NCBI RefSeq assembly: GCF_032854445.1
Contig: NC_088296.1
Location: 14,236,706 to 14,300,705 of the forward strand
Reading direction: 5' to 3'
From: Liolophura sinensis
Lineage: Eukaryota; Mollusca; Polyplacophora; Chitonida; Chitonidae
Length of the DNA: 64,000 nucleotides
A program made the translations under genes and the position numbers. A model generated the notes under the pieces. The model was not told the origin of the DNA. It was given only the letters and a program-made list of their open reading frames with translations, and searched no databases. This document shows, piece by piece, positions 10,801-22,045 of this stretch (the stretch's first letter is position 1; the number at the start of each line of letters is the position of its first letter).

Positions 10801-13800
10801 ACCTGAGTTAACCTTGTCGTATCCATCCTCATCATGAATTTATAATCGGTCATACTTCATGTTTCTTCATGTTCTTCGGCCGTCCATAATGTTGTCTATG
10901 CACACTTTTCCGCACTCTTCAATTTCAGCTAATATAATAAAAGACCACAAAAGAGGCATTGAGGGTTACGGCAAATGTTCGCCCGTCATCTATAAAATGC
11001 GCCCTCTTGTCATCAGAGATGCATAGATGCTGGTCGTCGTATAAGTGAAATATTGTTTAGTACGGCGTAAAATAACAATTTGTCTTACCTATAGATTTCG
11101 CGTAATCTGTAAGGTATACCTTGTGCATCCAATAGCAATAGTTGTCCTGCAGATGAAGATCTTGGAGATCATTGCCTGAAGTAAGCAGTTCATGAAAAGG
11201 TTTCTTTGCAATAAATCCTTTGTCCCTAACACAGTTGTGAAAAGCCTCATTCGCAGATACAGACTCCTTCTTAACCTGGTAACATCGCCCCTGTGCCAAG
11301 GCCATTGTGTCTGGACACGCTCCAACTGCAATGTATGTGTGAACTCGTTTTATTAACGTTTTTGCATTTTAAAGTATTAATATTACAGTGCAACCAGAGC
11401 AGCAACGACAGAGAGAGAATTTGTAAATGGTTACGCATAACCGGTGTAATACGGCATCTTTTCAGTTGATCTCAGTTACGGTTTTATTGCAACTGTTCAT
11501 GTAAACACTTAAACAGTAGCAAATTACACACCATGGATTAAACCGAATTACGTGAAAAATAAAGTGATGTTAATTGCAATTTATTTCACGTCACTTGTCT
11601 TACGCTTAAAGCTTTAGGATATGTCTTAGCCAAAAATTTTTTTATGTTTGATTCCAGCCCTTTGTTTAAGTGGTAGCAGTGTACTTGTGCCAGAAGGGGT
11701 TAGTGTTGAAAGTCTCCTAAGCCGACATCCAAACTAATCAAACAACCGGTCAGTAGTTGAAGATTTTCAACAGATAAATTGACAGCTGGCATATGTTCAA
11801 ATAGCACAATGACGTACAACCTAGATTTAAGATTTTAAAAAGGTGCGAATATATCATACAGGGAATTAATCAAGCTGTGTTGTTGATAGAATTCCCTTAC
11901 ATGTAAAGTAGAAGAACAACCGAATGTAATGCTAGGCACCTGTAACAGATCTGCAACATTTATATGTACGTGTTACGATTTTTTTTGCAGATATGACGGT
12001 TGTTAAATGCAACATTCAAGAATTCTTCTCACGTACGTTCTGTGCTTGGTAAAACGGGACATACCTTTTTAAAGTAACTTAAAAGCTTCTTCACGTTTGA
12101 ACGACAGAAATGCACGACACATGGGCGAAAAACACATGGACGGAAGATGGAAGTTGTCTTCAGACGACAAACGCAAGTCTCCAAGGCTCAGGAAGAAAAG
12201 CGCCGGGGGAATGTTTCTTACGTCATATCAGGGTATCATACAAATATGACCCCTTCAGTGTTTGAGCACAAAGGGCATTGTGTATTACACAAATATGATC
12301 TTTTAAGGTTTTTAAAACAAGGGGTATTATGTATTTAACTATTTTCCCGATGCACTTTACTGTTATATGTATATATATTTTACAGATTGTGGGGTTTGCG
12401 TTCTTTATACATCCACAAAAGAGGCTGACGGATTTTACTTTTTTAAAATAACCTACTAGACTGAGACAAAAATATCATTAATTGTTAATCTGTTAATCCG
12501 GACCGTTAATTTCGAACAACGAATTATTGGCGTGTACTTTGCTATGTCACTCAGATAATCAGACCCCTGTATTCAATTTTCATTAAAGCCTACAAGAACG
12601 CTTGGTTTTTATTTCCCAATATAGAGCTAGGGATGTGAGCTACTATCAAAACGCACAAAAAAGCTTGTCTACTTTTTCCTTATTGCGCTAAGATGACATT
12701 GAAATACAATTTTTCTATAACCACAGCGATCAGAGAAAATTCAATATGCTGGTGAGGTGATGTCAAGGGGCACACAGCATTCGGTGGGCTACGCTGGTCC
12801 AGTTTTCCCATTATGTTTATAGATAACGTCACTTCCAAATATTTCCGACCACTGACAGAATATGTGGATGAAACAGACAGTGCATAAATCTGCAAAAAAT
12901 TGAATTACAAAGAGACATAAAATGTTCCTCAAAATGAAATAGAAATTTTCTCTTTTTCTTGAAACTATACTGTCTGTCTTATAATATGATTCCAAAGGCA
13001 ACTCTTGTTGCATTCAATTACGAGCAATAGCAGTCGAAATTAATAGTTGAAACGTACATAGACTCGATTGTCTTAGTTGATTGTAAATTGGGCAAAAAAA
13101 TGTGACATTACTGACATCAAAACCACTACAAACTGAATGTGCCCAGTCTAAAAAAACGGAGGTTTGAATGAAAATCTGTATGTTGTTACAAATGTTTATT
13201 CCACCTCTAAAGATGTTCCCTAATTTGCTCTATGGGCACATCCTTTCCGTTATCTTTCTATCCCTTTGTTTGTTTACTTTACCCCTGGTGAGCCTGGTCA
13301 CGTGATAGCTAAAGAAGTAAATTTATACTGTACTTGGAATTTTGAGAAATCGTTTTCGGCAATGATCCGCTCGTCACGGGTGTACCTTTTCAATGCATGA
13401 CCTATTTTGGACTCAAAAATGAAAAGTTCATATTACTGTATTTATCTGCATAACTTATTACTATCAGGTTGTGGATGAGTTCAATATCACAACCACTGCC
13501 GCAACATCAGCGTATTCCATGTCGACCTATACTCTGGAAGAAGTATTTGAGAAAAAATCAGTGCAAGCCTGTTAAAGATATTTAACCCGCCATCGCTGGA
13601 TTTAAAGGAAACCAGAGACTCTTCAAATGGTGCATGTTATCTGGACCTGTATTTGCACAAAGATAAAAACAGTTTCCTCTCTCGCAGACTTTACGACAAG
13701 AGCATTGTAAATTCTCCTCCCAACATGATGTCAAATGCATATGGCGGTCTTGCACACGACGTGTACATATCCTCGCCTTGTAGTATTTGTCAGAGCGTGT

Positions 13801-15710
13801 GTGTTGTGTGACCGTTTCAATCAGCGTTACATGTTCTTACTACAAAAAATGGTATGTCAAGGCTATTCCATCAAACGCCTTCACCCCACGTTCTTTAATG
13901 TTTTAGAATAAGTAATATTAAGTATAATTCTCCTCTAAGTAAATATAGATCACAGGCTCTTGCAGAATATCTGCTCAACCCGGATTTTTGAGGCAGGGTA
14001 TTCATCGTTTTTGAATTAGCTCCATACGAACAGTTGCAATTAAACAGCAATGGATATATATATATACCTTCTTATCGACAACTATTCTAGCATGTTACAA
14101 GATTTGAATACTGATTTCACTCATTCGCTTAAGTCACACCTTGCGTCTTTCCAACAAATTTTTAAACTGCTGACATCTTCTGTTTGCAGAATTCCGTTCT
14201 GTTTTCGTAATTTATATACTTTCTTCGTTGTTTTGTGATTTGTGTTAAACGTCGTTTTAGGAATTGGCCTTGCGATTATTGACTTGAAACGTCATTATTT
14301 GTATACAAACGCCTGTTTCGACGCATAGATTCAATCTCGTGCCGTGTCATGTATTGGAAGAAGGGACCATACGAAACACTTAATTTCGAACCTCTAAATT
14401 ATATAATAATTTAGGCAGTGTAACTCGAATAGGAAGTGTCCAAGATGTTACATACATTATCTTTAAAGTAATCCTCAAGAAATTGCATTTCATTTCAACA
14501 TTTTTAACAGAAAGCGGAGAATAAAACTTCAGTAAATGACCCATTTTGATCTTCAGGGTGGGGCAAAATGATACACCCCTTACGGCAAAATGAAACGTGC
14601 TTGATACTACCCCATAAATAAACTAAAGCGTACAAGCGTACAATATGGCTATAGTGGGTTAGTCAAATAGTGTTTCCTGACGAGAAAACAATTTGAGATA
14701 GACCCGAATATCTTAACTGGTTGTTAATTGGGCACAAAATGTGACATTATTGTCACCAACTCCATCATAAACTGAATGTGCCTAGTCTAGAAAACGGAAC
14801 GTTGCATCACACCCTTCTGCGTGTCGCTAAGAATATCTACTTTGCCTCTAAAGATGTTCCATTTTGCTTACTTGCCCTATGGGCACATCTTTTGCGTTAT
14901 CTTTCTATTCTTGTGTTTGGTTATTCGTTGGTCACTTCGTAGCTAAGGAAGTAAATTTATATTATACTTCTCATTGCATAAGCTATATCAGACTGATCAG
15001 TGAAGAAATCAGGTAGGATGAATAGGTATAAATAACTGCAATATCTCAGATATAAAAACTACTGTGAAATAGGCCTACAATAATGTTGACACTAGTCATT
15101 TGGTTCAATGATATTAGAATGAAAACAGTCAAAAGTATTTTCCTGAACAATTTCTTAAGATTCGTTTTCACTTGAATAACGGATAGACCAAAAATGATAA
15201 TGATAATGAGAATCGAAAAGAAGGCAGATCTTAAGAGTTTACTTTGCGTTACAGCTAAATATCAAGTAACCGAGTTACTTTCTTACATGTCAAACATATA
15301 ATTTCAATTATAGGAAATTTGTCTATCCTCACAGTTTTAATAGTAAATTTCAGGAATTTGTGATATTGTCTAAAATTTCTTAGCACGGCCATATCTAACA
15401 ATGTGTCCAGTTACATGTTTATAAAAGTGCACAAATATGTATAGCTATCTAAACCAACTAATAATTGGATGTCAAGATTGTTGTTAAGATTAATATAACA
15501 AAGTGTAAAACAGGACAAAGATACTTCCAAAGACTTTAGTTAGAAATTTGACACTCACCACACGACTGTTTGAAATATTGCAAGAACATGTGTACAAGTA
15601 CTTGTCAGTTTGTTAAGAGGTTGACAATTTAGCGAAGGTCAGGGTTACTTACGAATTGGTGGCACTCCATATAAACCTAGGACGGTAATGAACATTACCA
15701 GCAGAGCCAT
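7664..15710 (-). CDS. Secreted C-type-lectin-like domain plus PAN/apple protein (4 exons, gene span)
   Basis: Four minus-strand exons join in consistent phase 1: 15653-15710, 11089-11325, 8964-9092 and 7664-7887. They give 648 nt, or 215 residues and a stop. Order: signal peptide (about 1-19), C-type-lectin-like domain (about 21-141), PAN/apple-like domain (about 142-215). All visible boundaries are GT/AG with good donors (gtaagt, gtaaga, gtaagt). The product should be a small secreted recognition or adhesion protein. No EPN, QPD or WND sugar-binding motif is visible in the lectin fold, so classical Ca-dependent carbohydrate binding is unlikely. The large first intron lies mostly in the 9.8 kb duplicated block, so only exon 1 of this gene is duplicated. 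Gene structure is inferred from sequence alone. Confidence 0.75.
7904..8963. other. Intron 3 of the lectin-PAN gene
   Basis: Between exons 3 and 4. No additional domain-encoding exon is visible. Confidence 0.5.
8964..9092 (-). CDS. Exon 3: C-terminal half of the C-type-lectin-like domain
   Basis: 129-nt exon, phase 1 at both ends, acceptor attacag and donor gtaagttg. It encodes FWYLAVVNRCPVTC, then DGVFCKEKRFYICEYG. The closing ...C..K..FYICE motif is the hallmark end of a CTLD. Cysteines fit the conserved long-loop and C-terminal disulfides. Confidence 0.75.
9346..9512 (+). repeat. SINE, body and tail only
   Basis: Contains gtacttgggaaggtctgcc, accaccgtaatgctgagca, ccgtcgtataggtgaaatat and aaaacaccaatcaaataag, the conserved body and 3' end of the window's main SINE. 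The tRNA-like head is missing. Confidence 0.75.
9724..9925 (-). repeat. SINE, near full length, inverted
   Basis: Read on the minus strand it runs from the tRNA-like head (cgcctccgtgg...) through the B-box region and body to a tail ending tcttgagtt. It lies in intron 2 of the lectin gene. Confidence 0.75.
10585..10682 (+). repeat. SINE 3' fragment
   Basis: ataatgctggccaccgtcg, then gagtacggcgtaaaacacca and atcaaataaat. 5'-truncated copy in intron 2. Confidence 0.8.
11018..11076 (+). repeat. SINE 3' fragment
   Basis: gctggtcgtcgtataagtg followed by agtacggcgtaaaataac, immediately next to the donor end of CTLD exon 2. Confidence 0.7.
11089..11325 (-). CDS. Exon 2: N-terminal half of the C-type-lectin-like domain
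   Basis: 237-nt exon with acceptor ttgcag and donor gtaagaca, phase 1/1. It encodes GACPDTMALAQGRCYQV, then NEAFHNCVRDKGF and DNYCYWMHKVYL. CTLD features are the short-loop Cys pair near the start, the A..C helix and a YW segment in place of the usual WIGL motif. The frame has no internal stop across 79 codons and fits exons 1 and 3. Confidence 0.75.
   Translation of the reverse strand: MERVQTQWPWHRGDVTRLRRSLYLRMRLFTTVLGTKDLLQRNLFMNCLLQAMISKIFICRTTIAIGCTRYTLQITRNL
12680..12892 (-). CDS. Putative exon, unknown domain, conserved in both duplicate copies
   Basis: The minus-strand frame begins after a good acceptor (polypyrimidine, then ttttttgcag) at 12892 and stays open for about 70 codons to a stop at 12680. 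It includes SGRKYLEVTLSINIMGKLD and RSPPNAVCPLTSPH. The partner at 44272-44484 keeps the frame with only conservative changes. The RSP...P...I.F pattern faintly resembles a repeat in uncharacterised lophotrochozoan and lancelet extracellular proteins, but I cannot name the family. It could be an unannotated terminal exon or simply a young duplicate with no time to decay. Confidence 0.25.
   Translation of the reverse strand, partial: QIYALSVSSTYSVSGRKYLEVTLSINIMGKLDQRSPPNAVCPLTSPHQHIEFSLIAVVIEKLYFNVILAQ
14070..14345 (+). repeat. Dispersed 250-bp repeat (copy in duplication block 1)
   Basis: Related to 7010-7262, and its duplicate is at 45795-46085. A 62-codon frame within it (14050-14238) is not supported as a gene. 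Confidence 0.4.
15653..15710 (-). CDS. Exon 1: signal peptide
   Basis: ATG at 15710 followed by MALLVMFITVLGLYGVPPI, a classic hydrophobic signal sequence, ending in phase 1 at a consensus donor gtaagt. The next phase-1-compatible exon downstream is the CTLD exon at 11325. An almost identical exon (Gly to Arg change) is present in the second copy of the duplicated block at 47407-47464. Confidence 0.7.
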
Positions 15711-16904
15711 TAGGGTCTCACACAGCTTCCCGTCGCTCTTTATGATAGTCTCCCTAAACCTGATTTAAGGGGCGATGCTCTGTTGATTCGTGCATATGCT
15801 TATAAGAAACTTTTCAAGAGTGAGTACGTCACACACACGTGATTACATCATCAGTCTACGTGAGCACAACTCGTGAGATAAACACGACAATAACCGTTCT
15901 GAACCCAGAACCACGTATGTACCCTTCAAATATGGTAAGTTAAAGGAACTCTTATCTGCTTACCTGTCGTTTTGCGTTCATAGTGAAATATTTATGTTTT
16001 GTACAATGTGTACTACTGTTACATTCAAACAACCTTAGTGTGACTATGTACTTGACAAAACGACGAGCTAAGGCTTTTGTCGAGTGTACAATGACACGAT
16101 GAATACTTTATTTGTCATTATTCGCCCAATAGTACGAGTCAATATTTGTGTAGGTAATACCCTGTCGGTACCACAAAGTAATTATACTCACAAATGTACT
16201 ATATACTAAGAAGTATTTCAAGACAGCCCGTAAGACAAAATGCACAGATGGATTCAACGCCAACAAATACTGCTCATTTTATTTTTTTATTTTCTGAGAC
16301 TTGGCCATTTTTTCCCCCAACAAAGAATGAAAATAGCGTAAGGAATCAACAGGTATGTTAGAAATAAGCTTTTGCATACATCAAAAGACCTATATTGTCC
16401 GCCAGATAACCACTGCATGGGTGGCCTTCATGATTAAAGCGTCGTGGTCAAAGTCCGGAGACAATTGATCAAAACCAAGTTAGGTCATGAACTTCTGTTC
16501 CGCTAAGCTTTGCGCCCAGCATTGGGCAGAGGTAAGAGCAGACAAACATGATTGGATGGGAGGGAGATAGGAGTTGCCTTGTTACAAGAAGGCGCTATGT
16601 ATGTTCACACACCTATATATGTTGTTATATGGCTGAAAAAAAACAAATGTTAAGTATGACGTAAAACTTCAACACATCTGTGTTTGACCTCTTTACAAAT
16701 AGATGGTGTATGCGAATATATGTGGCGTTAAATCTAGCCTAACTTGATTACTGTCAAGGTGAGTGGCCTGATCAAACTCAAACTTCTGAATATAATCAAT
16801 TAAATCAGTATCAGGTTATTTGACATCAATGCAAGAGCTATGTAACGAAAATGCTACCATAATGCCATTATTAATGCTACCATTGGTATTTATATTTGAT
16901 TTGA

Positions 16905-17150
16905 TTTGTTTTTTACACCGTACTCTAGAATATTTCACTTATACGACGGAGGCCATCATTATGCTGGAAGAAAACCGGGCAGACCACGGGGGTAGCCCAC
17001 GACTATCCATAGATTGATGCCAGATCTTCCTACTTATGGCTGGAGAGCAAGCCAACATGAGCTGGGCTTGAACTCGCAGCGACCGCATTGGTGAGAGGCC
17101 CCTGGGTCATTACGCTGCGCTATCGCGCTAATGAACTCAGCCTCGGAGGT
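16905..17150 (-). repeat. SINE, full length, inverted (block 1)
   Basis: Minus strand: a tRNA-like head near 17150 (gaggctgagttcattagcg), box-B-like gagttcaagcccagctca, then body and tail ending in tctagagtacggtgt. The duplicate is at 48690-48926. Confidence 0.8.
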
Positions 17151-17385
17151 CCCTGTAAACTTAGAAATTTTCTTAAATACATTTATTTCCTAAATGATAA
17201 ATGATAAATATTTCCACTTAAAGCAAAGACCATATTAACATCACGGTTATTTTTGCATTTTCTTATGGAAATATCTTATAAACGTATTCCTTGAAAAGAA
17301 CATGAAGTTTGAAACTGCAGTTGGAATACAACAGAATGTAGAAAGTTGAGAAGGCGTTTTATTATTTTTTCCTGTGTAAATTCTC

Positions 17386-17388
<3 letters not shown>

Positions 17389-17468
<80 letters not shown>
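17389..17468. repeat. (TA)n microsatellite, 80 bp
   Basis: Pure AT dinucleotide run. The corresponding site in block 2 (49155-49256) is about 22 bp longer. Open frames that read IYIYIY across it are artefacts. Confidence 0.97.
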
Positions 17469-17471
<3 letters not shown>

Positions 17472-18552
17472 GTGTAGTGCGAGGCAATGTAGTAACGGAC
17501 GAGGAGGGGTTTTAACTGAGAAGTCTACTAAGAGGACGTACAAAATACTCAGATTTCCAGAGACGTTCTTACAAGTGGCTTATATCCAAAGTGCATTTAA
17601 GTTTATAATTACTAATAATTCCAAGAGTATTAAGTTCACTATCCTGTGCGATTAGAATTGAAGTATTCATCTCTTGAAAATCTTTAAGTATGGGATTGGA
17701 ATTTTTATTCACCATCATACATTTGTCCCTCTTGTGTGTGTATAGAGAGACGATATTTGTAGACATGACATGATTTGTACAGGCGCAACACAAAATATGT
17801 AAACCCCACACTCTGTATGTAGGCAGTGTATAACGTTATGGATGCATTGCAAGCAGCATTCCCGCACTACTTTCCCAAATGTATGCATAACCCAAAACAC
17901 TCTTAATATTTTACAGTCTGCTGGTAACAGACCAGAAAATTCGCTCTGAATTCGCTCTCCGCAGCTGGATTGCCATGGGAAAAATTCGGTTTAGTTACAG
18001 TATGTAGGAATCATCAAGGTAGAGCCCACATGGCTATTAACACACATCTAACATGGCGTTCCGAGCTTAAACAGCCTTGAAACCTTATGTGCTCCTATTG
18101 CCCTGTCATTTCTGTTAAATTACTATTTCTATTGGAAGTACAATGTGTAATGTTCTTTCTTACTAAAAATAACGAAATACCCATTTCCCCAGTCTCATAG
18201 TCAGTCTATTTGAATCAACAGTAAATCCTCGATTTTTTTTCCATAGATAAGAAAGTGTATGGAGCAATGTATCAACTACGACGATACTGTACATAATGTT
18301 ATAAATGCATAATAGTCTATGGTCAGGTAGATGGTGAGAATGCCCTGGGTTATATATCATAGTATACGGGTATGCAAAACAAGTTGAGGGTATAGATACT
18401 GGTTTAAGCAGGAAGTGTACCTTCTTTTCAAGTTAGTGCTCGTTTTTGTATTTCTACTCGTGTCGTTCACATCGTGAAGGTAGCTCTATGTAGTTGAACA
18501 TTCTCTTAATAGACCACGAGCGTTTATTAACAAATTGCAACTAGTGTCTGTG

Positions 18553-18645
18553 GAATGTTTTACTCTGGTTTCCTGCCACCACAATGCTTGCCGCCGTCAA
18601 ATAAGGGAATTATTCCAGAGTAAAACGTTAAAAAACAAACAAATA
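18553..18645 (+). repeat. Diverged SINE-like 3' fragment
   Basis: tttcctgccaccacaatgc and ttgccgccgtcaaataag match the SINE body end with changes. The duplicate is at about 50330-50415. Confidence 0.6.
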
Positions 18646-19266
18646 AAAAAATAAAAAAGCCTCTATTGAATATAGTTGAAGACATACAGCATAGAGAGGA
18701 AATCCAGAGCAGCGAAGAAAGTGTGTTATTGTCGTAGCTGGCTAATGGCCACAGGTAACCAGTGAAATAGGACCTCATGTCAGTTTATATTCAGGTTTCA
18801 TTCTAACTGTTCATGTAAATTCAATAATAGTAGCAATTTACATGTCTCATAGCACCGTGGTTTATACAAAATAAGGTTAAAAATAATACAGTGCTGTGAA
18901 TTGCAATTTATTAGTCCTCACTGGTCTAGAATTACTCAAAATCTTGTGTTGTCATCACATTTAACATACAATCACAATAAAACAATACAATGGAGCAAGG
19001 CCTAGGGGTTGCTTAGTCCTCCAGCAGAACTCTGGTTTATGCAAGAATACAATGTGATTAAAGACACCCAGCACAGAGACTAAAATCATAGCAACGACGA
19101 GTGCGATAGCTGGCAAATGGCTATATGTAACCGGTGAAGTTTGGCCTCTCGTCAGTTTACTTGAGTCACGGTTTTATTCTAACTGTTCACGAAAATGCAT
19201 AAACAGTAGTAATTTACACGCCCCATGTCACCATAATAAAATAAACAATAGAATTACTCTAAATGC

Positions 19267-19342
19267 TGTGTTGTCATCACATTTAGCACACTGTGTTGTC
19301 ATCGAATTTAGCATATTGTGTTGTCATCACATTTGGCATACA
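19267..19342 (+). repeat. 25-bp tandem repeat, three units
   Basis: Units of the form tgtgttgtcatcacatttag plus five bases repeat three times. A lone related unit lies near 18938. The duplicate is at about 51042-51117. Confidence 0.85.
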
Positions 19343-20086
19343 ATCACATTAAACAAAAGACATCAGTCATAATTTTTTGGCTAAACAGCTGTTTTAAAGC
19401 CGACCATAGAGAAGGCTAAATGTTCTACGTGACACCTATGTAGGTGGCTAAATACCACCGACCATTCAATAAACCATCGTCTTTGACTCATCAATGAATA
19501 CCCGGCATTATCGGTTCAGATAGAAGTACGCATGATGTGATCACATTTGTGTAACGAAAGACACGTGTGCCCTGTTTAATTTCAGTATGGCTGCGCTAGT
19601 CACCAGGGTTTATAGTTGGAGTTCTGCTTAATAGGGAGAATGGAGTTGGGCGTCAAATTCTTTTTCTGCCTGAGTACATATCCCATAGAGCTTGTATTAG
19701 CTTAATCACAATACATGCTTCACGCCTTTCATCTACCTTTAAAGCTTAGATATATTGACAAAGTGGATCCAATTTACAGCTGTGATGAAATTTCAATTTC
19801 ATGGGAGTTAACTTATAATAGTGAGTATTAGATCGACCGCACGAGAGGAGTGACAAAACACCCTTCTTATGACACATTACGAAAGAAGCCAAGTTATTTA
19901 TTTTTTCATTGATGTGACATTTCATATAGTAGTCTAAATGCTGAAGAAAAACCCGCAGTCGGTGAATTTAAAACCACCCGATTCTACATGCAAGTGTACG
20001 TGTAAATTACCTGTACGTGTACATATATATTTCAATGTGCACTTCTTTGAACAAATAACGTCAGACTATCACCTTTTTGAGCAGAT

Positions 20087-20268
20087 TCTGGCTTCCTCCC
20101 CGGCCGTAAGTGGGAAGGTCTTCCAGCAACCTGTGGATTTTCGTGGGCTTCCCCAGGGCTGTACCCGGTTTCCTCCCACCGTAATGCTGGCCGCCGTGAA
20201 ACTTATCAGTGAAATATTCTTGAGTACGGCGTAAAGCACCAATCAAATAAATAAATAAATAAATATTC
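20087..20268 (+). repeat. SINE body and tail (block 1)
   Basis: Contains ccggccgtaagtgggaagg, acccggtttcctcccaccg, taatgctggccgccgtg and tcttgagtacggcgtaaagc, then (aaat)n. The duplicate is at 51860-52038. Confidence 0.85.
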
Positions 20269-20430
20269 AAATTATTCAAATTAGCGCTTTTCCCTGGGGC
20301 CAAAACAACCCATATCATTCAAGTAGCAAAAATCGATCAGCGGCATCCAATCGATCTTTTTTTAACAATGGCCTCAAAAATCACCTTTCACATAATATCA
20401 GCCCTATGACGTATTACCGTTCATTAAATA

Positions 20431-20693
20431 CGGCCCCAGTGGCTCAGTTCATTAACGCACTAGCGCAGCGCCAGGACCTTGGAGCCTCTCACCAATGCAG
20501 TCGCTGTGAGTTCAAGTCCAGCTCATGCTGACTTTCTCCCCGCACTACATGGAAAGGTCTGAAAGAAACTTGCGGATGGTCGTTGGTTTCTCCAGGGCTC
20601 TCCCTGGTTTCCTCCCACTATAAGTGGTATAAGTGCAATATTCTTGAGTACGGCGTAAAAAAAAGGTCAAATCAAATCAAATCAAATCAAATT
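20431..20693 (+). repeat. SINE, full length with tRNA-like head (block 1)
   Basis: The head ggccccagtggctcagttca (A-box-like) and gtgagttcaagtccagct (B-box-like) resemble a tRNA. The body, the tail cttgagtacggcgtaaa and an (aaatc)n end follow. The duplicate is at 52202-52460. These heads should not be annotated as tRNA genes. Confidence 0.85.
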
Positions 20694-21164
20694 GAATCAT
20701 GAATTTATAATGTGAGTCACGTTATAACTTTCAGAGTCATTTACCGGTTTAAGTGCTGCAGGTACGAGCCTGATGTTTACCCAGAGGCAATCAATTTTGA
20801 AAATTTTTGGGAATATCGATTTTTTGGCCAAAAATCTCTGGTATAGGCTCTTTGCATGCATTCAGAGTAATCTATGAAGAATATTTATTTTCGCAAATAT
20901 CTCCTAGAAAACATTTATTGAGTAGAAAGGCATAATCCTAGTTTTTGCATCACTTTTAACGATTTTAGGACTAAAAACAAATATACAGTACAAATATAGA
21001 TTTATTTTTATACTTCTCCAGTTACGTATAGCCATTTGCCAGCTGTCACACTCGTCGCTGGCTCAAAGACATATAATTGTGGCTGTAACAGCTGATACTT
21101 GGAGGCTACACACCTGAGATACAACTTGTTCTAATATACACACAGATGAACTGTCACCTTCACT

Positions 21165-21345
21165 TCTTTGTTTCTTTGGGGTTTAACATCGCTTTGTGCG
21201 TTATTGCGGTTATGGTGTGACGGTGTCTCCCTGTAGCAGGCTGGAACAAATGCCGCCATATTTGTAGTGCTGCATTACCCTATCCTAAAGGCACTGGACA
21301 CATCGCCCCACACTTTACTTTACCTGTTCCTCGTAAGGCCATTAG
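21165..21345 (+). repeat. Dispersed repeat (ggggtttaacatcgctttg type)
   Basis: ggggtttaacatcgctttg ... ggtgacggtgtctccctgt-like sequence with gcaggctggaacaaatgcc. This style of interspersed repeat is familiar from molluscs. The duplicate is at about 52942-53125. Confidence 0.45.
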
Positions 21346-21485
21346 TACCGGTGTTAAATTGGTGACACACACACCGACAACTGAAACACAGCACTGAATG
21401 GCCTAATATTCTAATAGGTGAAAAACACAGAATTTTTTAGAAAAAGTGTTGTGATACAATTCTCAGATATCTGCAAAAAAAGACA

Positions 21486-21590
21486 GTAGTAGAGAACGTT
21501 GCAAACGTGTCGTTTTAAACAGGCATAATTGAGGAAGCGCAGGTGTGTAGTTCAGCTCCATGTCAAACCCCATGGGTTCGCGCCAAAACT
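21486..21590 (+). mobile_element. Solo Polinton terminal-repeat relic
   Basis: agtagtagagaacgttgcaa, then acgtgtcgtttt and later ttcgcgccaaaac match the terminal sequence found at 42272, at 53260 and (inverted) at 61570. No Polinton genes follow here, so it is a solo terminus at the end of duplication copy 1. Confidence 0.75.
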
Positions 21591-21789
21591 ATCCGATACG
21601 TCAACGAAATTCAGTTCTAGTTTTTCATCATACTTTCTTCATTCCATTTCCTTTAGTTTCTATACGCTGTAGGGAGAACAAACGACAGTTGTATTAGAAT
21701 ACTTCTTCAAGGAGCAGAAGAATGAAACAAAATTTAAATACTACGTTTATAAAAAAAACATGCCGTGTTTAAAAAAGGATTGTTCACAG

Positions 21790-22045
21790 TCAACAAATTG
21801 CAGGCTGACTGCTATGCAGTAAGCTGACAGGCTTGAATCCAGCGTCTGCATGCTGATGACAGAATGACGCCAAGACGATCAGTACCTGGTGTACTGCGAA
21901 GCGGTTATATCCTGAGTAATGACTGTTTATGATCTGGCATGAGACACGATTTGGATACAGATTGGATTCCTTCATTCCCAGAAGCCAACCATCGGATCTT
22001 ACTGCCGTCACCCCTGGTTCACTTTTCATGAATCCGTTGTAATTT
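21790..22045 (-). CDS. EGF gene exon 12: cytoplasmic tail and stop (tentative)
   Basis: The acceptor aaatttag at 22046-22053 is in phase 2 with the TM exon. The frame then reads NYNGFMKSEPGVTAV ... WLLGMKESNLYP ... and stops at 21790. A possible donor, gtactgatc, lies after NRFAVHQ, so the true exon could end near 21888 with more exons downstream. No kinase or TIR domain is visible. Confidence 0.45.

Larger units (their letters stand above)
11791..21560. repeat. Direct duplication, copy 1 (partner 43370-53330)
   Basis: Starts at atatgttcaaatagcac and continues co-linearly with 43370-53330, differing by scattered substitutions, small indels and microsatellite length. It contains the signal-peptide exon of the lectin gene, SINEs, an AT microsatellite and, at its right end, a roughly 100-bp relic of a Polinton terminus. 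Identity by eye is high, in the mid to upper 90s percent; it was not computed. Confidence 0.9.

Noticed and set aside
20431-20530. Possible tRNA genes at SINE heads (also 29344, 35452, 52202)
   Set aside because: A- and B-box-like sequences are present, but the heads are diverged and always followed by the SINE body and tail; no closed acceptor stem is seen.
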